DNA of 5,472 nucleotides from JAGLTA01 sp023142625 (lineage in GTDB: Bacteria; Patescibacteriota; Patescibacteriia; JAACEG01), in the NCBI GenBank assembly GCA_030641665.1, contig DAOWHA010000071.1:1-5472 (forward strand), given 5' to 3'. Position numbers and translations under genes: made by a program. Shown here in pieces: positions 1-3,192 of the stretch. Position 1 is the first letter of the stretch; each line of letters starts with the position of its first letter. The notes under the pieces were generated by a model, which saw nothing but the letters and a program-made list of their open reading frames with translations, was not told where the DNA came from and searched no databases.

Positions 1-115
1 AAATTAAACAGCACCCAAAGATTAAATTTTAATCTTTCTGCGGATAATTCTAATTGCCCAAAAAGCAAAACCCAAAGCCATTAAAATAGGAATTACCGGC
101 AACAGAATATCTGCC
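1..115. repeat. Left copy of 115-bp terminal direct repeat (circular junction)
   Basis: Bases 1-115 are identical to bases 5358-5472; I compared them base by base with no mismatch. An exact repeat at both ends of a contig is the usual sign of a circular molecule assembled with overlapping ends. The unit is therefore 5,357 bp, and coordinate 1 follows 5357. The repeat lies inside the first major coat gene (22-198). A tandemly repeated element would look the same, but the gene order reads through the junction without interruption. Confidence 0.95.
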
Positions 116-198
116 CATTCTGCAAAGCCGTCTGTAATTCCGCTAGTAATGTCGGTCACCATCTGGGTCACGTCCGCACCAGCGAATAAAGTTAGCAT
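22..198 (-). CDS. Major coat protein A (pVIII-like, no signal peptide, 58 aa)
   Basis: This 58-residue protein starts MLTLFAGADVTQMV. Its first half is amphipathic and acidic (D9, D16, D23, E27, D30), a hydrophobic helix spans about residues 31-50, and the tail is strongly basic (R50, R53, R54, K55, K57). That is the standard pVIII plan: an acidic outer face, a membrane/packing helix and a basic end that contacts DNA inside the virion. An in-frame TAA three codons upstream of the ATG rules out a longer start, so there is no cleavable leader, as in the Pf3 coat and unlike f1 pVIII. It is paralogous to the next gene (5148-5324), with 28 of 58 identical residues. The leader has no Shine-Dalgarno. 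It is interrupted only by the arbitrary contig start; the complete gene is present here. Confidence 0.88.
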   Translation of the reverse strand: MLTLFAGADVTQMVTDITSGITDGFAEWADILLPVIPILMALGFAFWAIRIIRRKIKI

Positions 199-215
199 AA
201 ATTTTTATATTTAAT

Positions 216-231
216 AACGCTTATTTGCGTT
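216..231. repeat. Small hairpin between the 56-aa gene and coat A
   Basis: AACGC (216-220) pairs with GCGTT (227-231) around a 6-base loop, just after the stop of the 56-aa gene. At 5 bp it is short. It might slow or partly end transcription before the coat A gene, or mean nothing. Confidence 0.25.
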
Positions 232-232
232 T

Positions 233-403
233 TTAATATTTTTTAAGATATTGTATCAGGCAAAGAAAAAAAATAGCAAAAATAATTATTCCTAATAAAA
301 TCACTGTAGAAAACCAATTATACCATAACATCGCAATTATATCAGTTTCAAAAAAATATTGCGTACTGGTTGAGGTAGTTGTAGAATAGCCGATATACTC
401 CAT
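233..403 (-). CDS. Small single-span membrane protein, possible minor coat protein (56 aa)
   Basis: This 56-residue protein begins MEYIGYSTTTSTSTQYFF. Its Ser/Thr-rich N-terminus is followed by an acidic patch (E19, D21), one hydrophobic segment at about residues 31-51, and a short basic tail ending LKKY. This N-out, C-in layout with a basic C-terminus is the topology of filamentous phage coat proteins. An in-frame TAA lies four codons upstream of the ATG, so the start is fixed and no signal peptide is possible. The leader (TAACTAAAAATAATT) has no Shine-Dalgarno. It is the first confident gene of the minus-strand operon, 34 bases before the first major coat gene. I do not recognise its family. 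A tip protein (pVII/pIX role) or an extra coat subunit are both possible; the membrane topology is the only firm statement. Confidence 0.75.
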   Translation of the reverse strand: MEYIGYSTTTSTSTQYFFETDIIAMLWYNWFSTVILLGIIIFAIFFLCLIQYLKKY

Positions 404-411
404 AATTATTT

Positions 412-576
412 TTAGTTAAAACGCGAACGGTATCTCTGACTATTTTTAATATAACTTTTTTTTTTGTTTTTTTTCCAACCGAATTTTTTTTTATATCCTG
501 TGATTATGCGCGCGCCCTCGCGATCCGCCTGTCTCGCGTACCCGGGCATAATCAATGAAGATTTTAAAATAGGCAT
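412..576 (-). CDS. Doubtful small basic ORF (54 aa) across the GC-rich dyad
   Basis: An open frame of 54 codons starts MPILKSSLIMPGYARQ and ends RYRSRFN, with no membrane segment. Its second half is extremely basic (GYKKKFGWKKNKKKS), encoded by long A runs. It ends 8 bases before the 56-aa gene, so position is compatible with an operon member. Against it, the middle third is encoded by the GC-rich inverted repeat at 501-554, whose codons (CCC, GGG, GCG, CGC) are unlike the rest of the genome. A candidate promoter for the next gene lies inside it, and there is no Shine-Dalgarno. It could be a real DNA-binding peptide or a chance frame through a structural element. Confidence 0.3.
   Translation of the reverse strand: MPILKSSLIMPGYARQADREGARIITGYKKKFGWKKNKKKSYIKNSQRYRSRFN
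448..478 (-). promoter_or_regulatory. Possible second promoter close to the first structural gene
   Basis: On the minus strand, TTGGAA (478-473) and TATATT (453-448) are separated by 19 bases, or by 18 with TTATAT as the -10. The spacer and surroundings contain long A tracts. Transcription would begin about 35-40 bases before the 56-aa gene, giving a short leader. The spacing is long and the -35 imperfect, so this is a weak prediction. Confidence 0.3.
501..554. repeat. GC-rich inverted repeat H1
   Basis: Arms 501-509 (TGATTATGC) and 546-554 (GCATAATCA) are perfect 9-bp complements. An inner 5-bp stem pairs 519-523 (CGCGA) with 534-538 (TCGCG). The enclosed 36 bases are GC-rich, in sharp contrast to flanks of T10, T8 and T9 runs on one side. 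It may be a cruciform signal for nicking, packaging or recombination. It also underlies the doubtful 54-aa ORF. Confidence 0.55.
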
Positions 577-582
577 AAGGTT

Positions 583-651
583 TTTTTAAATTAGTAATCT
601 CATAAGCCACGATAATTTATTAAGCGTGGGGCGTAATTGCTAATTTAAAAA
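583..651. repeat. Long hairpin H2 beside the DnaA box (candidate origin)
   Basis: Arms 583-598 and 636-651 pair over 16 positions, 15 Watson-Crick plus one T595-G639 wobble. Inside, 607-611 (CCACG) pairs with 625-629 (CGTGG) around a 13-base loop. The wobble pairs only in the plus strand; on the minus strand it would be an A-C mismatch. Such a structure next to a DnaA box suits a replication origin or a single-strand initiation site. Confidence 0.6.
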
Positions 652-652
652 G

Positions 653-661
653 TTATCCACA
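653..661 (+). promoter_or_regulatory. Perfect DnaA box (TTATCCACA)
   Basis: The nonamer TTATCCACA is an exact match to the high-affinity DnaA box. I estimate well under 0.1 chance occurrences in a genome of this size and composition. It starts one base past the 3' arm of the long hairpin at 583-651, inside the intergenic region. With no Rep gene in the genome, host DnaA binding here is a plausible part of replication. Confidence 0.65.
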
Positions 662-720
662 ATTAAAGCATAGCATAAAAATTAAAAATCGTCTATAATA
701 AAAAATACAATCGGCTGAAA

Positions 721-754
721 AAGTTTTTTTTGTCAAGTATCTTTTAAAAAACTT
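721..754. repeat. A/T-rich hairpin H3
   Basis: Arms 721-729 (AAGTTTTTT) and 746-754 (AAAAAACTT) pair over 9 bp around a 16-base loop. The loop contains TTGACA on the minus strand, but no -10 at a workable distance. A low-complexity stem such as this could arise by chance. Confidence 0.35.
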
Positions 755-795
755 GCATGTAGTAATTAATTTTATTAAACTATGTAATAATAAAA

Positions 796-1003
796 CTGAT
801 TAACTATAAACTAACCTATTGAAATTATATCCCAATTCCCTGCTCTGACCTACCGACCGTCAACAGGGGCTTTCAATATAATTTTAATAGTCATTTAATG
901 AATTAAGTTTAAGCGGACTATAATTGCATTAAACATTCAGCCGTCTATATTTTTAAAACGATTTTTTGAATTTTTATATCAGTCTATTAATCTGATCAAC
1001 TAT
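796..1003 (+). repeat. Imperfect 12-bp direct repeat pair CTGAT(T/C)AACTAT
   Basis: The copies are at 796-807 and 992-1003 and match at 11 of 12 positions. They flank hairpin H4, and the second copy lies just downstream of the minus-strand promoter. They could be a binding site for a regulator or replication factor. Two short A/T-rich copies could also be chance. Confidence 0.3.
816..890. repeat. Nested hairpin H4 (three stacked stems)
   Basis: The outer arms 816-830 and 876-890 pair over 15 positions (one G821-T885 wobble, available only in the plus strand). Within them 838-842 (CCCTG) pairs with 864-868 (CAGGG), and within that 846-849 (TGAC) pairs with 859-862 (GTCA), leaving a 9-base apical loop CTACCGACC. 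Three concentric stems in 75 bases make this the most elaborate structure in the genome. Roles as plus-strand origin, packaging signal or leader RNA element are all possible. Confidence 0.6.
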
Positions 1004-1038
1004 TTTTGAAAGCGTAGGGTCGGTTGTGTCTAAATAGT

Positions 1039-1067
1039 ATTATATAGTAGTTAAAATTAAAAGTCAA
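1039..1067 (-). promoter_or_regulatory. Strong sigma70-type promoter for the minus-strand operon
   Basis: On the minus strand, TTGACT (1067-1062) is followed after exactly 17 bases by TATAAT (1044-1039). The -10 is perfect and the -35 matches five of six. Transcription would start near 1033-1030 and run toward the coat genes. The first confident start codon is about 630 bases away, so the transcript would have a long structured leader. It might instead, or also, make a non-coding or primer RNA. Confidence 0.75.
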
Positions 1068-1125
1068 CACAATATATAGTATATCAATAAAAGAATTAAA
1101 ATTAAATTTAGAAGTTATTAATATG

Positions 1126-1147
1126 AAAAAAATAAAGGTATAACCTT
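1126..1147 (-). terminator. Small hairpin plus T run, possible rho-independent terminator
   Basis: On the minus strand AAGGT-TAT-ACCTT (1147-1135) is followed by TATTTTTTT. The stem is only 5 bp and the loop 3 bases, so it would be a weak terminator alone. It comes just after hairpin H5, so the two may act in series to end the operon before transcription re-enters the promoter region. Confidence 0.4.
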
Positions 1148-1157
1148 ATAGGGATTA

Positions 1158-1220
1158 GCACAAAACAACAAAAAGGACGCATTCAGATAACTTCTGCGCG
1201 CCCTTTTTGTTGTTTTGTGC
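1158..1220. terminator. 19-bp perfect hairpin H5 after the last gene: operon terminator and/or packaging signal
   Basis: Arms 1158-1176 and 1202-1220 are perfect complements over 19 bp, with a 25-base loop that can form short inner stems (CGC/GCG and CAG/CTG). It lies 51 bases beyond the stop of the ssDNA-binding-like gene, so in the minus direction it ends the operon. The 3' arm of the RNA is U-rich but no free U tract follows directly. In f1 the packaging hairpin sits in the equivalent place, just after the last gene. Confidence 0.65.
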
Positions 1221-1270
1221 ATTGCGACAAGTAAGACAATTCGCTCGCTCGCCAGACCCTTCTGCAAAGC

Positions 1271-1564
1271 CTAGGCAAGCGCGATTGAATTGATCGCCTG
1301 TCTTAATAAACCGCTTTTCAATTCCTCCATTTCGTAAGTCAAAATAACTGGCATTGCGGAAAATTCGCCGTCTGTAAAACTTGACAAATATTCTTTTTGA
1401 TAAATTTGCGGATCTATCTTGATATTTTCAAGTTTGTTAGTTTCAGAATTTACAAAAGCAATTTTGGTAGTGGTTCCACTCGGAACCATTTCGCCGGTTG
1501 TTTTGTTTTTAAACTCATTATAATCCCTATTAAGATAACTGACTATAATTCCTTTTTTTTCCAT
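1271..1564 (-). CDS. Probable ssDNA-binding protein (pV-like, 97 aa)
   Basis: This 97-residue soluble protein starts MEKKGIIVSYLNRDY and has no membrane segment. It has the mixed, strand-rich pattern of a small beta-barrel. The segment YLSSFTDGEF at 59-68 resembles HLSSFKVGQF of f1 pV, which coats phage ssDNA and stops complementary-strand synthesis. Length is close to f1 pV (87). Position differs: f1 gene V precedes the coat genes, while here the gene is last. It is the only gene with a strong Shine-Dalgarno (AAAGGGGGTGAG just before the ATG), as expected for a protein needed in stoichiometric amounts. A 14-bp GC-rich hairpin separates it from the ATPase gene. A regulator or unrelated small protein remains possible, because the resemblance to pV is short. 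Confidence 0.55.
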   Translation of the reverse strand: MEKKGIIVSYLNRDYNEFKNKTTGEMVPSGTTTKIAFVNSETNKLENIKIDPQIYQKEYLSSFTDGEFSAMPVILTYEMEELKSGLLRQAINSIALA

Positions 1565-1580
1565 AATCTCACCCCCTTTC
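1565..1580 (-). promoter_or_regulatory. Strong Shine-Dalgarno of the ssDNA-binding-like gene
   Basis: GAAAGGGGGTGAGATT directly precedes the ATG at 1564. AAGGGGGTGA can pair with the anti-Shine-Dalgarno over ten positions using one G-U wobble. No other gene in the genome has a comparable site, so this start is well fixed and probably highly expressed. Confidence 0.8.
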
Positions 1581-1590
1581 TGTTAATCTT

Positions 1591-1622
1591 GTCTTTCCGC
1601 CCGCTATCGCGGGCGGAAAGAC
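1591..1622. repeat. GC-rich 14-bp hairpin between ATPase and ssDNA-binding-like genes
   Basis: Arms 1591-1604 and 1609-1622 (GTCTTTCCGCCCGC and its complement) are perfect over 14 bp with a 4-base loop. No T run follows on either strand, so it is not a standard intrinsic terminator. On the minus-strand RNA it ends about 15 bases before the strong Shine-Dalgarno of the 97-aa gene. It could stabilise or define the 5' end of a processed mRNA for that gene, or be a mobile REP-like palindrome. Confidence 0.65.
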
Positions 1623-1652
1623 GCAACAGGATTGAATTTAAGCGATTCTATG

Positions 1653-2330
1653 CTATTTCTTTAACTGATCTAACATAGTTAAAGTATCATATTTCGCGCA
1701 AATTCTATCCTTTATAATAAACCATTCTGATTTTGATTTCTCTTTTTGTTCTTGTAGAAATTCAAAGTTTTTTATCTCCGCGACTTCCGGCAACATTTTT
1801 ATTTTTTTACTGATCAAACAATTCGTGTCGCTCCCTAAAATTCTTTTAATTTCATAAATCCAATTAGTGTTTTCCCGTAAAATTTTATCCGCTCTTGATA
1901 ATGTCTGTGAAGTCCAATAAAGGTCAACCTCGTGGTGCCTATGCCGTCCTATAAAAATTGCCATTTCAGGAGGCAATTTGTCATAGTACCTTGACGGCAT
2001 AATCGTCTGCACCTCATCTAAAATAACTATGCTGTTAGGCTCCACTGTATAAATATCCTCAAAGGTTTCTACCAAACGAAAGCCCGGAACATCAATTTTA
2101 TAATTCGCATAGATATTTTTTCCTCTCGTTTTGTATTCCTCTTTTATCGGATTGACCGACCTTATTTTTTTCCCCAGACATTTCAATAGCGCTTTTTCTC
2201 CTTGCCATTTTATAACATCAATCAATTTATTTCCATAATTATATCTTATTTCCCTACTCGCCTCTATTGCTATTTTAGTAGCCCAATAAGTTTTACCGCT
2301 ACCGGCAAGCCCTACAATTCCGTATATCAT
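1653..2330 (-). CDS. Zot/pI-family phage assembly ATPase (225 aa), lacking a transmembrane segment
   Basis: This is the inner-membrane-associated ATPase that drives filamentous phage extrusion. The P-loop GLAGSGKT is at residues 7-14, and a Walker B strand IVILDEVQ at 101-108 has D105 and E106. The segment GRHRHHEVDLYWTSQ at 128-142, ending in a conserved-looking SQ, corresponds to the family's RH...D...TQ stretch after Walker B. Start residues MIYGIVG place the P-loop at the very N-terminus, as in pI/Zot. The length (225) is well below f1 pI (348), and I see no hydrophobic helix near the C-terminus, which ends charged (TMLDQLKK), so the membrane and periplasmic parts are absent. It follows the 52-aa membrane/coiled-coil gene by five bases and ends with TAG. 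This is the most secure family assignment in the window. Confidence 0.92.
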   Translation of the reverse strand: MIYGIVGLAGSGKTYWATKIAIEASREIRYNYGNKLIDVIKWQGEKALLKCLGKKIRSVNPIKEEYKTRGKNIYANYKIDVPGFRLVETFEDIYTVEPNSIVILDEVQTIMPSRYYDKLPPEMAIFIGRHRHHEVDLYWTSQTLSRADKILRENTNWIYEIKRILGSDTNCLISKKIKMLPEVAEIKNFEFLQEQKEKSKSEWFIIKDRICAKYDTLTMLDQLKK

Positions 2331-2335
2331 AATTT

Positions 2336-2494
2336 TTAAATTTTAATTTTTTCACTCTCTTTTTTTTCAATCGCTTTTAAATACTCTTTCATTTTTTCAC
2401 TCTCAATTTCGTATTTTCTCCGCTCACTATCAAAAACATAAAACCCTAAAATACCGATAATCAGACCTGTTAAAAAAATAAAAATACTAGCCAT
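2336..2494 (-). CDS. Membrane-anchored coiled-coil protein (52 aa), candidate partner of the Zot ATPase
   Basis: This 52-residue protein starts MASIFIFLTGLIIGILGFYV. A single membrane helix at about 3-21 is followed by a charged, helix-forming tail (about 23-52) dense in Glu and Lys, ending SEKIKI, which looks like a short cytoplasmic coiled coil. Its TAA is five bases before the ATG of the pI/Zot-like ATPase. Classical pI is one protein with a cytoplasmic ATPase, a membrane helix and a periplasmic part; in f1 an internal start also makes the ATPase-less pXI. Here the ATPase has no membrane helix, so this neighbour may supply the anchor as a separate chain. The topology is read from sequence, while the partnership is inference from adjacency. 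Confidence 0.65.
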   Translation of the reverse strand: MASIFIFLTGLIIGILGFYVFDSERRKYEIESEKMKEYLKAIEKKESEKIKI

Positions 2495-2511
2495 AAAATT
2501 ATTTATTAAAA

Positions 2512-2664
2512 TTAGATTAAAGTTTTTTGTTTATCAATTCCGATTCTTTTAAAATAAAATTTATTTAATCCCTCAATTTTTTTTAATTTGTAATAGCGGC
2601 TTTTCCAATATTTTTTTTCATAAACGCTATTGTCTTTTTTTTCTAAAACTTTTTTTAAATTCAT
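2512..2664 (-). CDS. Very basic small protein (50 aa), possible DNA-binding factor
   Basis: This 50-residue ORF starts MNLKKVLEKKDNSVYEKKYW. It is about one-quarter lysine, has several aromatic residues (Y15, Y19, W20, Y24, Y25, F37, Y38, F39), and has no hydrophobic membrane segment, which sets it apart from almost every neighbour. Lys/aromatic-rich small proteins often bind nucleic acid, but I see no known fold. Its ATG overlaps the TGA of the preceding 36-aa ORF, and its stop lies 17 bases before the next gene. It could be cytoplasmic help for assembly or packaging, or a replication accessory. It is too small for an HUH rolling-circle Rep. Function is not established. Confidence 0.55.
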   Translation of the reverse strand: MNLKKVLEKKDNSVYEKKYWKSRYYKLKKIEGLNKFYFKRIGIDKQKTLI

Positions 2665-2771
2665 AAATACATTTTTTCTAAAATAATTTTTAAAAGGTGA
2701 AATAAAAAAAAGAAAAAAATTGTCAATTTAAAACAGTCTTTTATATACTGATTGTCAATTTCTATTTTCAT
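2661..2771 (-). CDS. Small membrane protein (36 aa) overlapping both neighbours
   Basis: This 36-residue ORF starts MKIEIDNQYIKDCFKLTIF and ends LEKMYL. A charged N-terminus (about 14 residues) precedes a hydrophobic stretch at about 16-32. It begins 17 bases inside the preceding 35-aa gene and ends with TGA overlapping the next ATG as ATGA, a classic stop-start coupling. Together with the hydrophobic segment, this double overlap is the main reason to believe it; otherwise a 90-base gap would stand in a genome that wastes almost nothing. Oligo-T runs make hydrophobic reading frames easy to generate by chance, so confidence is moderate. Confidence 0.5.
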   Translation of the reverse strand: MKIEIDNQYIKDCFKLTIFFFFLFHLLKIILEKMYL

Positions 2772-2862
2772 TTTTTTTATTATTTAAAAAATCAAATAAA
2801 AGACTGCCGATAGATAAACCGATTACAAAACTGCCAGCCATTAAAATAAAAAAATAAAACAT
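2755..2862 (-). CDS. Small membrane protein (35 aa), function unknown
   Basis: This 35-residue ORF starts MFYFFILMAGSFVIGLS and ends NNKKNENRN. One hydrophobic segment (about 2-24) containing small-residue GxxxG-like spacing (G10, G15, G19) is followed by a short polar tail. The ATG lies four bases after the stop of the pVI-like gene, and the TGA stop lies within the next ORF, so it is placed exactly as a coupled operon member. The TGA stop also argues that TGA is not reassigned in the host. No family is recognisable. It could be a virion-tip peptide or a small assembly factor. Confidence 0.6.
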   Translation of the reverse strand: MFYFFILMAGSFVIGLSIGSLLFDFLNNKKNENRN

Positions 2863-2866
2863 AAAA

Positions 2867-3178
2867 TTATTTTCCCATAAACGGAATTTTGCCGTATATC
2901 CAAATTAAAATGTGCCATGTCTGTATCGCTAAAAAAAGCGTAAAAACGATTGATAAAAAAGAATACCAAGCCGCTGGCGAAAACATAATCGTGCCTATGC
3001 TTATTAAATTCACGCCATAGCCGACTACTGTTTTAAACAGATCAGGCACGGGGTATGTAGTCGCGTTAGGCAAAATGAAAGTTAAAGCAATTACCATATA
3101 AGACGCGACCATTATTAAAGTGGCTAAAATCATAAAAATTTTTTGACTTCGCACCGTATTTTTAAAAATACGGCTCAT
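2867..3178 (-). CDS. pVI-like minor coat protein (103 aa, multi-span)
   Basis: This 103-residue protein has a basic N-terminus (R3, K6, R10, K13) and three hydrophobic segments at about 14-36, 48-66 and 71-95, ending GKIPFMGK. Ff pVI is 112 residues, also highly hydrophobic, and sits with pIII at the virion tip where it helps release the particle. Size, hydropathy and position right after the pIII-like gene all fit. The gap to the upstream stop codon is 14 bases. A GGAGG lies 19 bases before the ATG inside the last codons of the pIII-like gene, too far for a normal Shine-Dalgarno. I assign it by architecture and synteny, without a recognisable sequence motif. Confidence 0.78.
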   Translation of the reverse strand: MSRIFKNTVRSQKIFMILATLIMVASYMVIALTFILPNATTYPVPDLFKTVVGYGVNLISIGTIMFSPAAWYSFLSIVFTLFLAIQTWHILIWIYGKIPFMGK

Positions 3179-3192
3179 TAAAATTAAAATTT

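Larger units (their letters stand above)
577..1270. other. Gene-poor intergenic region: candidate replication origin, packaging signal and operon leader
   Basis: No ORF of credible length exists here on either strand; the longest minus-strand frames are under about 25 codons and have no supporting signals. The stretch holds a sigma70-like promoter firing on the minus strand (1039-1067), a perfect DnaA box (653-661), and hairpins at 583-651, 721-754, 816-890 and 1158-1220. The f1 intergenic region likewise carries several hairpins that serve as packaging signal and the two replication origins. Which hairpin does what here cannot be assigned from sequence alone. Confidence 0.75.

Noticed and set aside
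487..514. XerC-arm-like TTATGCGC at 504-511 suggesting a dif-type attachment site
   Set aside because: Only one half-site resembles the consensus. The partner arm next to a 6-base centre does not match, so a dif/attP claim is not supported beyond noting the dyad.
694..699. Perfect TATAAT on the plus strand
   Set aside because: No acceptable -35 at 15-19 bases and no plus-strand gene downstream. In such A/T-rich DNA a lone -10 is expected by chance.
731..736. TTGACA on the minus strand within H3
   Set aside because: The nearest -10-like sequence (TATTAT at 700-695) is 30 bases away, too far for a promoter.
1107..1182. 24-codon minus-strand frame through hairpin H5
   Set aside because: Generated by the hairpin arms and a T run, with no ribosome site and no neighbour coupling.
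1397..1678. Plus-strand 93-codon open frame
   Set aside because: It is antisense to the 97-aa gene and runs through the GC-rich hairpin. No promoter, no ribosome site, and low-complexity content.
1900..1960. His-rich RHRHH stretch in the ATPase as a possible HUH nuclease motif
   Set aside because: It falls in the RH...D...TQ region expected after Walker B in Zot/pI proteins, with no Tyr motif in a Rep arrangement.
2719..2761. Two 11-bp direct repeats (AAATTGACAAT on the minus strand) and a 10-bp inverted repeat 2734-2743/2797-2806
   Set aside because: They lie within overlapping coding frames, contain TTGACA but no matching -10, and are low-complexity. I see no reason to assign a function.
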